Assembly (NCBI RefSeq): GCF_020906275.1
Contig: NZ_CP086727.1
Coordinates: forward strand, 2,666,001-2,730,000
DNA from: Parasphingorhabdus litoris DSM 22379
GTDB lineage: Bacteria; Pseudomonadota; Alphaproteobacteria; Sphingomonadales; Sphingomonadaceae
DNA length: 64,000 nucleotides
Direction: 5' to 3'
The stretch's first letter is position 1. Every line of letters starts with the position of its first letter. Below the pieces are notes generated by a model, which was given only the letters and a program-made list of their open reading frames with translations, had not been told where the DNA came from and did no database searches. Shown piece by piece: positions 55,703-64,000 of this stretch. Made by a program: the position numbers and the translations under genes.

Positions 55703-56991
55703 CAGCTTACAGGCTCCAGTTTTTCGATACCGCCCATATAGGGCTTTAACGCGTCCGGAATTATGACACTACCATCTTGCTGCTGAAAATTTTCAACAAC
55801 CGCGACCAAAGTCCGGCCAACCGCAAGGCCAGAGCCATTGAGCGTATGGACAAATTGCGTGCCCTTGGTCTCACCTTCTGCGCGGAAACGGGCGTTCATC
55901 CGCCGCGCCTGATATTCGCCGCAGGTCGAGACACTTGAAATCTCGCGATAGGTGTCCTGCCCCGGCAACCAGACTTCCAGATCATAGGTCTTGCGCGCCG
56001 TTGCCCCCATATCACCGGTGCACAGCAGCATTTTGCGATAGGGCAGTTCCAGCGCCTTGAGGATCGATTCGGCCGCTTCGGTCATCCTCTCATGCTCGGC
56101 ATCGCTGTGATCGGGATGAACAATCGCCACCATCTCGACTTTCTCAAACTGGTGTTGCCGGATCAGGCCTTTGGTATCCTTGCCAGCCGAGCCTGCCTCG
56201 CTGCGGAAACACGGAGTCAGCGCAGTCAATCGGATCGGCAGCTGTGTCTCGTTCAAAATCTGTCCGCGCACGCTGTTGGTCAGGCTGACTTCTGCGGTCG
56301 GGATCAGCCAGCGCCCATCAGTCGTTTGAAACGAATCTTCTGAGAATTTTGGCAGCTGGCCGGTACCGAACATCGCCTCATCACGCACCAGCACTGGTGG
56401 CGCGCATTCCTGAAAGCCGTTTTCCATGGTCTGTTGATCGAGCATATATTGCCCGATCGCGCGCTGCAGTCGGGCCATTTGTCCGCGCAGAAATGCAAAG
56501 CGTGCGCCGGACATCTCCGCCGCCGTTTCAAAGTCCACGCCCAGCGGCACGCCGATATCGCTATGTTCGCGCGGCTCAAAGTTAAATTTACGCGGCGTGC
56601 CCCAACGGTCTACCTCGACATTATCGTCCTCATCCGCACCTTCAGGCACATCGGCCGCAGGTATATTGGGAAGCCCAGCCAGAACATCCCGTAATTTACC
56701 AGCAACCTCGCGCGCCTGATCCTCCAAAGCGGGCAAGCTCGCCTTCAGTTCCGAAACCTCAGCCATCAGAGCCTGTGCGGTTTCCTCGTCGCCCTGCCCC
56801 TTGGCTTTGCCAATCGCTTTGGACGCCTCATTACGCCGCGCCTGGCCTTCCTGCAGCTTCGTCGAAAGGCTGCGATTCTCTTCATCCAACGCCAAAATGG
56901 TCGCCGCCACCGGTTCAACACCCCGGCGCGCCAAAGCGGCATCGAAATCGGCCGCGTTTTCTCTGATAGTTTTTAGATCATGCATGGCCAA
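55702..56991 (-). CDS. serS: Seryl-tRNA synthetase
   Basis: 429 residues. The N-terminal coiled-coil arm (about residues 30-105) binds tRNA-Ser; class II motifs follow: motif 2 [28 protein letters not shown] and motif 3 [18 protein letters not shown]. It charges tRNA-Ser (and tRNA-Sec). First gene of the serS-surE run. The antisense frames here are not genes. Confidence 0.98.
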   Translation of the reverse strand: MAMHDLKTIRENAADFDAALARRGVEPVAATILALDEENRSLSTKLQEGQARRNEASKAIGKAKGQGDEETAQALMAEVSELKASLPALEDQAREVAGKLRDVLAGLPNIPAADVPEGADEDDNVEVDRWGTPRKFNFEPREHSDIGVPLGVDFETAAEMSGARFAFLRGQMARLQRAIGQYMLDQQTMENGFQECAPPVLVRDEAMFGTGQLPKFSEDSFQTTDGRWLIPTAEVSLTNSVRGQILNETQLPIRLTALTPCFRSEAGSAGKDTKGLIRQHQFEKVEMVAIVHPDHSDAEHERMTEAAESILKALELPYRKMLLCTGDMGATARKTYDLEVWLPGQDTYREISSVSTCGEYQARRMNARFRAEGETKGTQFVHTLNGSGLAVGRTLVAVVENFQQQDGSVIIPDALKPYMGGIEKLEPVS

Positions 56992-57045
56992 AGCCTATGC
57001 CGAGACACGCGCTCTGGTTCAAGTGCCGAGCATGGCCTACACCAT

Positions 57046-57075
57046 AAAAAAGCGGCCGGATCGCTCCAGCCGCTT
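57046..57075 (-). terminator. Intrinsic terminator of the serine-rich gene
   Basis: On the minus strand AAGCGGC (57075-57069) pairs with GCCGCTT (57056-57050), followed by a T run (A run 57046-57051 on plus). It lies 28 bases after the stop at 57103. Confidence 0.7.
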
Positions 57076-57102
57076 CTTGAAATTACTATGTCAGCTAGCT
57101 GC

Positions 57103-58581
57103 TCAGGCAGCGGTCGCTTTCTTAGCTTTGCGGCTGCGCGCAAATAACGCGGCTGCCGCTGCACCGAAGAGTAGGACCACGGGTGGAGCCGGAACCGGGG
57201 TACCGCCGGTTGAACCACCTGTTGATCCACCACTACTCGAACTCGAACTCGAACTTGAGCTAGAGCTGGAACTGCTCGAAGAACTTGAGCTCGACGTGCT
57301 GCCACCAAAGCTTGATGACGTGCTGCTGGCACCCGAAGATGTCGAGCTTGAGCTGGATGATCCGCTGCTACCCGAAGAACCCGAGCTGCCGTTGGAACCG
57401 CCGCCACTGCTCGAACTGGATGAGCTTGAACTGCTGGAGGAGCTCGAGCTGGAACTGCTTGAGGAACCGCCAGATGATCCACTGCTACCGGACGAACCAG
57501 AACTGCCGGATGAACCGGAACCGCCCGAAGAGCCCGTGCTGCCGGTTGAACCGCCGCTGCTCGAGGAACTGGAGCTGCTGGAACTGCTCGAAGACGAGCT
57601 TGAGCTGCCTGAAGAGCCGCTGCTACCCGAAGACCCTGAACTGCCGGATGATCCAGTGCTGCCGCTGCTTGTGGACGTACCAGGGTGACCACTTGAAGTC
57701 ATTCCACTTGAAGTCATACCGCTGGAACCACTGCCACCTGAGCTGGATGAGCTGCTCGACGACGAACTGGAAGAGCTACTGGAAGATGAGCTTGAACTGC
57801 TCGATGAACTGGTAGAGCTCACACCACCAGTGGATGTGCTGACACCGCCGGTCGATGTGCTCACCCCGCCTGTTGAAGTACTCACTCCACCAGTAGAGGT
57901 GCTAACACCTCCTGTTGATGTACTGACACCACCAGTAGAAGTGCTGACACCTCCTGTTGAGGTACTAACTCCACCAGTACTCGAACTTACATTGCCAGAA
58001 CTCGTATTACTGTTATCTATGTTAATCACAACACCGCCGGAACTGCTTCCACCCCCATTACCTGGGTCTCCCGGATCAGCAGGATCACCGGGTTCAAATC
58101 CACCACCCGTTGATGTGCTGGTCGATCCGCCGCTGCTGGTCGACGAGATGACCACGGAGCCACCGCTAGAACCGCCGCCGCCAAAGAAACCGCCGAAGAA
58201 GCCGCCGCCAAATCCGCCACCGTAACCGCCACTACCGCCAATCACGACAGGTACAGAGCCACCGCCACTTTCGAGAACAGGAACCTCTGGCAGGGGAGCA
58301 GGAACATAGGGTGGCGGCAGGGGCACTGGCTGTGGTGCCTGAGTGATTGTAACAACACTTGGTGCACAGGCCGTCACCGTTTTGACGGTGCGCCGAATGC
58401 GCTTAACCTTACGCGCCGACTGCCCCCTTTTCAGAACACGAGCGCGAGCTTTCTTTTTCTTGTCGACCTTTTTGACATAAGGCGCTGCAGGTGCTTCTGA
58501 CACGTGCACAGCACCACCACCAATTAATGCACCGCCGCATGTGCAAGCGCATAGTTTTGCTAAAGCCATTTTTACCGACAT
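57103..58581 (-). CDS. Serine-rich repeat surface protein with VPAP-type C-terminal sorting signal
   Basis: 492 residues from ATG 58581 (a GTG at 58590 is possible). After a short hydrophobic start (MALAKLCACTCGGALIGGGA) comes a basic stretch KKKKARARVLKRGQSARKVKRIRR, a Pro-rich part, a Gly/Phe part (YGGGFGGGFFGGFFGGGG), eight copies of a seven-residue STSTGGV repeat, then about 230 residues of almost pure Ser/Gly. The end VPAPPVVLLFGAAAAALFARSRKAKK is a PEP-CTERM-like signal (VPAP, TM helix, basic tail). The product is likely exported and exosortase-processed, perhaps glycosylated on Ser. Homology of the middle cannot be judged. Confidence 0.75.
   Translation of the reverse strand: MSVKMALAKLCACTCGGALIGGGAVHVSEAPAAPYVKKVDKKKKARARVLKRGQSARKVKRIRRTVKTVTACAPSVVTITQAPQPVPLPPPYVPAPLPEVPVLESGGGSVPVVIGGSGGYGGGFGGGFFGGFFGGGGSSGGSVVISSTSSGGSTSTSTGGGFEPGDPADPGDPGNGGGSSSGGVVINIDNSNTSSGNVSSSTGGVSTSTGGVSTSTGGVSTSTGGVSTSTGGVSTSTGGVSTSTGGVSTSTGGVSSTSSSSSSSSSSSSSSSSSSSSSSSSGGSGSSGMTSSGMTSSGHPGTSTSSGSTGSSGSSGSSGSSGSSGSSSSSSSSSSSSSSSSSGGSTGSTGSSGGSGSSGSSGSSGSSGSSGGSSSSSSSSSSSSSSSSSSSSGGGSNGSSGSSGSSGSSSSSSTSSGASSTSSSFGGSTSSSSSSSSSSSSSSSSSSSSSGGSTGGSTGGTPVPAPPVVLLFGAAAAALFARSRKAKKATAA
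57823..57985 (-). repeat. In-frame 21-bp tandem repeats (eight copies)
   Basis: Eight contiguous 21-base units encode the heptad TGGVSTS. Codons vary between units (synonymous differences), so the array is old or under protein-level selection rather than freshly amplified. Confidence 0.85.
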
Positions 58582-59040
58582 AATATCCACTCTCTTCCGC
58601 TTGGAAAAGCAATATGCGGACCGCCAAGAATAAGCTGACCGCTGTTTTGCCTTTCAACACGAATCAAAAAATGCAGAAGACAGCGGCAATCACAATTCTG
58701 TTAACCTTGTTTCGGGCGGAAAAATCGAAAAATCCTTATCAATATCTCGCCAAGCACGGTTAATGTCCCGAATTGACACCCTTTATCGAGAGCATCTTGC
58801 CCATCTGGACGAAAACCATTGAAAATCTTGACTTTTGGCTATGCTCGCGATTCGCCAAAACGGCTGATTTAGGCGGCCAACCCCACGTTTCCGCCGTTAG
58901 CCCAGGCATCAGCAAAACAATTTGCTCAATAGCGACATATTGCATCTTGTCTAAGACGAACGCCAAGTTTATAGGCCCGCTTTATGGCCAGTCCTTTGCC
59001 AACCCATATCGGGTTGGAGGGCAGATGTTGGAGAGTATAT
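58582..59040. other. Divergent intergenic region before dksA
   Basis: About 460 bases between the serine-rich gene and dksA. TTGACT at about 58829-58834 is a plausible plus-strand -35 for dksA; AT-rich sequence near 58690-58745 may serve the serine-rich gene. No protein-like frame or RNA gene was recognised. Confidence 0.4.
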
Positions 59041-59505
59041 TTGGCGTCCTCAGCGAAAAATTCATCCGGTTCAAAGAGCGGCTCAAACGGCGAAATCGTG
59101 CTGGAAGAAGGCTATAAGCCCAGTGCGGATGAAGAATTTATGAATGAGCGGCAACTCGCTTATTTCAAAAATGCGCTGGAACATTGGAAATTGGACATTA
59201 TTGAAGAATCCAAAGAAACTTTGGCACATTTGCAGGATGGACCGATCCAAGAGGCTGATCTAAACGATCGCGCATCGAGTGAAACCGATTGGGGCCTTGA
59301 ATTGCGCACCCGGGATCGGCAACGGAAGCTGACTTCTAAGATAGATGCGGCTCTGCGCCGTATCGAAGAAGGCGAATATGGTTACTGCCAGGTTACCGGC
59401 GAGCCAATTTCACTCGAACGCCTGGAAGCACGTCCCATCGCAACGATGAGCGTTGAGGCGCAAGAAGCGCATGAACGCAACGAGAAAATCTCCCGCGATC
59501 AATAG
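59041..59505 (+). CDS. dksA: RNA polymerase-binding transcription factor DksA (cysteine-poor)
   Basis: 154 residues. FMNERQLAYFKNALEHWKLDIIEESKETLAHL is the coiled-coil entering the polymerase secondary channel; RASSETDWGLELRTRDRQRKL and IDAALRRIEEGEYGYCQVTGEPI lead to the globular end. Only one of the four zinc-finger cysteines remains (YCQVTG; the second pair reads TMSVEAQ), as is usual in alphaproteobacterial DksA. The start is TTG 59041 with GGAGAG six bases upstream, giving MASSAKNSSG; a longer ATG reading from 58984 lacks a site. It acts with ppGpp on promoters. Confidence 0.93.
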   Translation: MASSAKNSSGSKSGSNGEIVLEEGYKPSADEEFMNERQLAYFKNALEHWKLDIIEESKETLAHLQDGPIQEADLNDRASSETDWGLELRTRDRQRKLTSKIDAALRRIEEGEYGYCQVTGEPISLERLEARPIATMSVEAQEAHERNEKISRDQ

Positions 59506-59730
59506 CTTGACCTTACAGGCTCAATAAACCGAACACTGAAAGCATCTATTTTCTGTTAGGTTGCCTTGCCTTAACAGGCTCATGCTAGTCGATTCCTAAG
59601 CGTGAGTTATCGCGCCATCATGACACATCTTTGATGCATAATCTCTCCTCGGAATTAACCAATTTTCCATCTTTATCCGGCAATTATCGAGTCCAAGACA
59701 CGTTGTTTTACATGAACCTGCGGGAAGCAA

Positions 59731-60141
59731 ATGAAAGAACCTTTTGACAATAACTTGGGGAAAAATGCCCAGACCAGCGGCCTGCCCAAGCGTGAGCTTG
59801 ATCGTGATAGCCTGTTTCTGAGAGCGGTTCTGCGCTTTGTCGATGGCGATGATTGCGGCGAAGTACGAATTCGTAATTTGTCCGCTGGCGGTTTGATGGC
59901 TGAAGCGCCCGTCATTGCTAAACGTGGTGACAAAGTGGAATTGGAACTGCGCAATATCGGCCGCGTAACTGGCTATGTTGCATGGGTTGCACAAGGCCGT
60001 CTCGGCATTGCTTTCGATCATCCGATTGATCCTAAACTCGCTCGCAAACCCGTTGGTCAGTCGAAAATGGAGTTGCCGCGTTATTTGAAGCAGCACAATA
60101 GTAAGCACCAGCCATTGGGACACGGCCAGCGCCCCCGCTAA
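59731..60141 (+). CDS. PilZ domain protein
   Basis: 136 residues. KRELDRDSLFLRA contains the RxxxR arginines and EVRIRNLSAGGLMAEAP the N-x-S-x-x-G motif that together bind cyclic di-GMP; GYVAWVAQGRLGIAF closes the small barrel. It is a stand-alone receptor, likely cytosolic. The C-terminal 35 residues are basic and unstructured. The leading 225-base gap holds no gene. A cyclase is encoded at 43037, but direct pairing is not implied. Confidence 0.88.
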   Translation: MKEPFDNNLGKNAQTSGLPKRELDRDSLFLRAVLRFVDGDDCGEVRIRNLSAGGLMAEAPVIAKRGDKVELELRNIGRVTGYVAWVAQGRLGIAFDHPIDPKLARKPVGQSKMELPRYLKQHNSKHQPLGHGQRPR

Positions 60142-60222
60142 GATTCCTAGCATAAATCTGCTTGATTAGAATCCACCCCCTGCATAGGACCGTTTAATCA
60201 TCTGATTAAACAGGAGCGGGAT

Positions 60223-61263
60223 ATGGCCGGACCACTGGCAGGAATTAATATTGTAGAATTTGCAGGCATTGGTCCTGGGCCTTTTTGCGGTATGATGCTC
60301 GCGGACCAAGGAGCCACTGTCACCGTGTTGCACCGCCCCGGTGGCGCTCCAGATAGCCGTCTCGCCCTCTCGCGCTCACGCAATCTCGTAGAAGTGGATT
60401 TGAAAAGCGAAGCTGGTATCCAGCAGGCACGTGACCTCGTCAAACAATCTGATGGCCTGATCGAGGGCTTTCGTCCCGGTGTGATGGAGCGACTGGGCCT
60501 TGGGCCAGATGTGCTTTTGCAAGATAATCCCAAACTCGTTTACGGCCGGATGACGGGATGGGGCCAATACGGACCGCTGGCTCATGCAGCTGGGCATGAC
60601 ATAAATTACATTTCAATCTCTGGCGCGTTGCATGCCTTTGGCCGTGCTGGTGACAAACCAACGCCGCCGATAAACATGGTCGGAGATTTTGGCGGCGGCG
60701 GCATGATGCTGGCACTAGGGATGGTATCGGCTTTGTTGCACGCAAAAACGGGTGGTGTTGGCCAGGTGGTCGACTGCGCCATGACCGATGGCTCGGCCGC
60801 GCTTATGGCGATGATTTTCGATTTCCACAATATCGGTCAATGGCGCGACGAAAGAGGCGTCAATCTGCTCGATACCGGCGCGCATTTCTATGACAGTTAT
60901 GAAACAGCTGATGGCAAATATATCTCCCTGGGATCGATTGAGCCGCAATTTTATGCGCAATTGCGCCAAGTCGCAGGATTGGAAGAGGATAAAGATTTCG
61001 ATCTTCAGATGAATCCCCAAGCATGGGCCCCGCTCAAGGAAAAACTGACCGCTCTGTTCCTAACAAAATCGCGAGATGAATGGTGCGCGTTGATGGAAGG
61101 CACAGATATTTGCTTTGCCCCTGTATTGTCACTGGCGGAAGCAAAACAACATCCTCACAATGTAGAGCGGGAAACATTTGTCGATGTCGGCGGGCATATG
61201 CAGCCTGCCCCTGCTCCACGCTATTCCGTTACAGTGTCAGACAAGCCGAAGCCGCCGAGCTGA
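60223..61263 (+). CDS. CaiB/BaiF family CoA-transferase (alpha-methylacyl-CoA racemase-like)
   Basis: 346 residues. GINIVEFAGIGPGPFCGMMLADQGATV is the family N terminus and R-SRNLVEVDLKSEAG follows; the catalytic Asp is in GHDINYISISGAL, as in AMACR (GHDINY). Length fits racemase rather than the longer formyl-CoA transferases. It would epimerise 2-methylacyl-CoA esters for beta-oxidation of branched chains. AGGAG is seven bases before ATG. A PhyH protein and an acyl-CoA synthetase elsewhere in the window would fit branched-lipid breakdown, but linkage is loose. Confidence 0.9.
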   Translation: MAGPLAGINIVEFAGIGPGPFCGMMLADQGATVTVLHRPGGAPDSRLALSRSRNLVEVDLKSEAGIQQARDLVKQSDGLIEGFRPGVMERLGLGPDVLLQDNPKLVYGRMTGWGQYGPLAHAAGHDINYISISGALHAFGRAGDKPTPPINMVGDFGGGGMMLALGMVSALLHAKTGGVGQVVDCAMTDGSAALMAMIFDFHNIGQWRDERGVNLLDTGAHFYDSYETADGKYISLGSIEPQFYAQLRQVAGLEEDKDFDLQMNPQAWAPLKEKLTALFLTKSRDEWCALMEGTDICFAPVLSLAEAKQHPHNVERETFVDVGGHMQPAPAPRYSVTVSDKPKPPS

Positions 61264-61302
61264 ACCACCAACTAACCGTAGATGCCGATTGGGCAATCGA
61301 AA

Positions 61303-62034
61303 TTATTGCGCCAAGACACTCATTGCTGCTTTCACAAAGCTTGGGCCAATCGTCAGCTCTGTTCCATCTTGCATGACGACGAAACGGCGACGGCCCTTGC
61401 GGCGGACATCCCTAACAAAATTGCGATTCACGGCAGCCGAGCGATGCACGCGAACAAAGATATCCGCTGGCAGTCTTTGCAATAAAGACTGCATTGATTC
61501 ATGCACCAGATAGCTGCGTTCAGGCAGGCATAGTCGCATATAATCACGGTCTGCCTCTATCCACCCAATATCACCGCAGCCAATCTGTACCGCTGTATTT
61601 CCATCCTGCACCCAAAGCCTTTGGTCGCTTTTAGTTTGCAAAGTCGACCCGGTGGTTTGGCGCTTTTTTTGAACACGCTCTAGCGCCTCTCTGAGTAAAT
61701 CTTCTTTTACAGGCTTCAGAAGATAGTCCGTCGCATCAAAGCGAAAGGCTTCTACGGCATATCTGTCATGAGCGGTTGTGAATATGATTTCCGGAACATT
61801 GGTCATCTGTCGGCATTGTTTCGCGACCTCCATGCCGGAAAGGTCCGGCATATCGATATCCAGCAACAATATTTCCGGACAATTTTGCGCAACCATGTCC
61901 AGTGCTTCCCGGCCGCCACTTGCCATATCCACACGATTGATGTTGGTCATCCTGTTGCACAGGGATTTTATACGACCACGTGCCAATGGTTCGTCATCGA
62001 CAATCAGAATGTCGAGCTTCTGGTTAGACATCAT
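61303..62034 (-). CDS. LytTR family response regulator
   Basis: 243 residues. Receiver domain: ILIVDDEPLARGRIKSL, phospho-acceptor Asp in EILLLDIDMPDLSG (about residue 55), Lys in YLLKPVKEDLL. The C-terminal LytTR DNA-binding domain (GDIGWIEADRDYMRLCL to FVRVHRSAAVNRNFVRDV) follows. The ATG 62034 overlaps the kinase stop (ATGA), so the pair is translationally coupled. Targets unknown. Confidence 0.93.
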   Translation of the reverse strand: MMSNQKLDILIVDDEPLARGRIKSLCNRMTNINRVDMASGGREALDMVAQNCPEILLLDIDMPDLSGMEVAKQCRQMTNVPEIIFTTAHDRYAVEAFRFDATDYLLKPVKEDLLREALERVQKKRQTTGSTLQTKSDQRLWVQDGNTAVQIGCGDIGWIEADRDYMRLCLPERSYLVHESMQSLLQRLPADIFVRVHRSAAVNRNFVRDVRRKGRRRFVVMQDGTELTIGPSFVKAAMSVLAQ

Positions 62035-63191
62035 AGACAATAATCTCTGAAAATCTGTTTTTCGTCCGGAATGATGATCGTCGCTACCATCTTGTTTTCG
62101 TCATCAATGCCGGTGAACAAAGCGGCAGCCGGCCCATAAAGAGCTGCCAGTCGCTCGCTTATATTCGCCAGCCCCATGCCATTGCCGCTGGTAGTATCAT
62201 CGCTGGCCCCTATGCACCCATCATTGGAGACTACGAGCTTCAGGCGATCTGTATCTTTCGAGGCAGAGATAGTAACCGTGACCGGGTTACAGGTGCGCGC
62301 GACGCCATGTTTGATAGCATTCTCAACCAGCGGCTGAATGATCAGAGTGGGGATTTTCCAATTGCGCACATCATCTTCAATATGCACTTCGAAAGACAGG
62401 CGTTTGGGAAACCGGACCTGCTCAATCTCTAGATAACGAACCTGTTGAGCAATTTCCTGTTCAACGGTCATCATGTCATCGTCTTCATCATTAAGTACCG
62501 AGCGCATATAGTCGGCCAACCCATCAACCAAGTCTTCGGCTTGGCTGTTTTTCTGATCGATGATCAGGCTGCTGACCGAATTCAACGCGTTAAAAACAAA
62601 ATGAGGATTTAGCTGGTAGCGCAAGGCGCGCATTTCGCTCTTTCGAGTAACCCGTTCGAGATTTCGGCTGTGTATCAGCGCAGCTTGTGTTTTGCGGCTG
62701 TTGGCCATCGCCAAATATAACCCGCCCCAGCCTACTAATATAAGGTAGTCTACAAATGCCGTATCAAAAAAATGAGACAATGCCTTGCCAGGCGGAAGAT
62801 TGTGATTGGTGCTGATATGATCCAGTATTGGCATGGGAAAAGCCAATATGAAGTCGGTCAAATAGGCGATGGCCAGTGCCAGAAATATGGTTGGCATCGT
62901 CAAAATCAACAACGCGCTCGTCGTGCGATCACCAACAAGGATCAAACAGCGATACAAAGCCCAGGTGACGGTGACCGAGATGATCGCGGTTATCAAATAT
63001 GTCGTAAGCGAATGGCTGTGATCAGGTGCACCCCAGAGTATCGCCCTCAGCGCATTAACCATAAAGTAAGCCGACCAAACCCCAAAGATACTCTTCATCG
63101 CCAAATCGATATTGATCGGGAATATCCGGTGCCAGAAAGGCGACACTCTTGGCGATAAATTGTCGGCAAGTGGGATCGGTTGCGTAGCCAT
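62031..63191 (-). CDS. LytS-type sensor histidine kinase
   Basis: 386 residues. The N-terminal half has about four to five TM helices (residues 30-190). The kinase domain is of the His_kinase (LytS/YehU) type: RYQLNPHFVFNALNSVSSLI with the phospho-acceptor His in NPHF, and IPTLIIQPLVENAIKHGV as the N box, GNGMGLANISERL as the G box. It presumably phosphorylates the coupled LytTR regulator. GGAG precedes ATG 63191. Six bases separate it from the DUF2891 gene stop. Signal unknown. Confidence 0.93.
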   Translation of the reverse strand: MATQPIPLADNLSPRVSPFWHRIFPINIDLAMKSIFGVWSAYFMVNALRAILWGAPDHSHSLTTYLITAIISVTVTWALYRCLILVGDRTTSALLILTMPTIFLALAIAYLTDFILAFPMPILDHISTNHNLPPGKALSHFFDTAFVDYLILVGWGGLYLAMANSRKTQAALIHSRNLERVTRKSEMRALRYQLNPHFVFNALNSVSSLIIDQKNSQAEDLVDGLADYMRSVLNDEDDDMMTVEQEIAQQVRYLEIEQVRFPKRLSFEVHIEDDVRNWKIPTLIIQPLVENAIKHGVARTCNPVTVTISASKDTDRLKLVVSNDGCIGASDDTTSGNGMGLANISERLAALYGPAAALFTGIDDENKMVATIIIPDEKQIFRDYCL

Positions 63192-63197
63192 GGCCGT

Positions 63198-64000
63198 TTA
63201 CTCCGTTTCCGCTACTGAAGCGGACGGACGGGTCTGATCTTGCTGGTCATTCACCACCGGTTCGCGATTTAATCCCCTTTCAGTGCGCCAATATGTGGCG
63301 AAACTGGCCAACCAGTGGCTCCCGGCATAATGAGGAGTGCGAACGGATTGCTCCCCGGCATCTCCATGCAGTTTTGCAGACGCCAGCAGAGCGGCTTTAC
63401 GGCTGTCTCCTTCCGGCAGCGCTGTGGCTATCCCTTCCAAAGCCCATGCGCGCGAAAGGTTCAAACCATCGAGATGTACAAGTTTGCCATCGGTTGGATC
63501 CCTGACGATGCCGACCTCCAGCCAATCAGCGCTGCCATCTGTTGGTATATCTGGCAGAAAGGCGGTCAACCACTCGGCAAATTCCCTTTTAGTCAAAATC
63601 CGACGCATCAAATCTGCTTCCATCAGGCATGGCGACAGAAAATCTTCACCTGATGGTTCATACGCGAGCGGACAACTATTGTCGTAGACATGGAACTCCA
63701 TGCTTTTATCCGCAATCAATTTTACCATCTGGTCATCGCCAGTAATCCGAGCCCAATCCAGAAACAGGCCGAAAGCAAAGGCAGACTGGTTGTGAGTGCC
63801 CAGCCGGATCGGATAGGCAAGTTTGGGAACCCAAGAGGTAATGCGATCCTTGATAGCCGCCTCCAGTGGCTTCAACCGGTCCAGCCATATCTGCGCCTGC
63901 TCCGCCTTGGTATTACCCCGGGACGCAATTTCGCTAAGCTCTGCGGTCAATTGTAAAAACCAGGCAAGACCATAGGGCCGCTCAAACGAAGCCCTGCCCT
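63198..64000 (-). CDS. DUF2891 family protein, 5' end outside window
   Basis: The minus-strand frame is open to the right edge: FERPYGLAWFLQLTAELSEI is visible at 63930-63990, and the frame ends at 63198 after a Gln/Thr-rich tail. LGTHNQSAFAFGLFLDWAR, EPSGEDFLSPCLMEADLMRR and HYAGSHWLASFATY are characteristic blocks of DUF2891. The fold resembles alpha/alpha toroids of glycan-active proteins, but function is not established. It is upstream of the LytS-LytR pair in one run. Confidence 0.88.
   Translation of the reverse strand, partial: GRASFERPYGLAWFLQLTAELSEIASRGNTKAEQAQIWLDRLKPLEAAIKDRITSWVPKLAYPIRLGTHNQSAFAFGLFLDWARITGDDQMVKLIADKSMEFHVYDNSCPLAYEPSGEDFLSPCLMEADLMRRILTKREFAEWLTAFLPDIPTDGSADWLEVGIVRDPTDGKLVHLDGLNLSRAWALEGIATALPEGDSRKAALLASAKLHGDAGEQSVRTPHYAGSHWLASFATYWRTERGLNREPVVNDQQDQTRPSASVAETE

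Noticed and set aside
57823..57985. Regular 21-bp repeats resembling a CRISPR or VNTR array
   Set aside because: Units are contiguous with no spacers and keep one reading frame encoding a heptad, so they are protein repeats.
57285..58225. Long open frames on the plus strand opposite the serine-rich gene
   Set aside because: They arise from the antisense of Ser/Gly codons, giving Leu/Glu/Pro repeats without start signals.

Overview
The window reads as chromosome from a sphingomonad-like alphaproteobacterium. Pointers are the moderate GC, a PEPxxWA-type PEP-CTERM protein, a cysteine-poor DksA, TonB-dependent uptake, a fused ABC permease/M1 peptidase, PHB-free housekeeping order serS-surE-nlpD, and a ROSE-like leader on an hsp20 gene. 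The genus (Parasphingorhabdus, Sphingorhabdus or Sphingopyxis group) is only a guess. No rRNA, tRNA, CRISPR array, transposase or phage gene was recognised.

Layout. 1-2.9 kb: minus-strand stress and redox genes (truncated beta-CASP metallo-hydrolase, universal stress protein, quinone reductase-like flavoprotein, two unknowns). 3.2-12.5 kb: accessory block with a membrane protein, a 38-residue remnant of an acyl-CoA synthetase, a class III aminotransferase plus TonB receptor operon, and divergently an NmrA-like reductase, two overlapping TetR regulators, a BASS-type transporter, a secreted protein and a second NmrA-like reductase. A GTAC-centred site recurs at the promoters of this block, so it is probably one regulon. 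12.7-32 kb: core genes (acyl-CoA synthetase, dnaE, glutathione peroxidase, lolD, lolC/E, hsp20 with RNA thermometer, Crp-type regulator, pyrG, secG, M13 peptidase with a BlaI-like box, tpiA, ppiD, trpE). 32.1-36.6 kb: ABC exporter with permease fused to an M1 peptidase.

36.6-40.1 kb: scarred accessory stretch with a TonB-receptor tail remnant, opposed orphan terminators, a frameshifted HTH gene, paired REP-like hairpins around a small membrane protein, and an AT-richer secreted formylglycine-enzyme-like gene. 40.1-56.9 kb: polA, diguanylate cyclase, LysR, MAPEG, PEP-CTERM protein, GST, rimO, PhyH, hydrolase, potassium channel, nlpD-like gene, SDR, surE, serS. 57.1-58.6 kb: a very serine-rich repeat protein with a VPAP-type C-terminal sorting signal. 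59-64 kb: dksA, PilZ protein, CoA-transferase/racemase and a LytS-LytR two-component pair behind a DUF2891 gene that runs off the end.

The most interesting candidate system is the 4.1-12.5 kb block: outer-membrane receptor, inner-membrane carrier and modifying enzymes under a shared operator, with a perfect 18-bp-arm inverted repeat at the transporter promoter. Its substrate cannot be read from the sequence.
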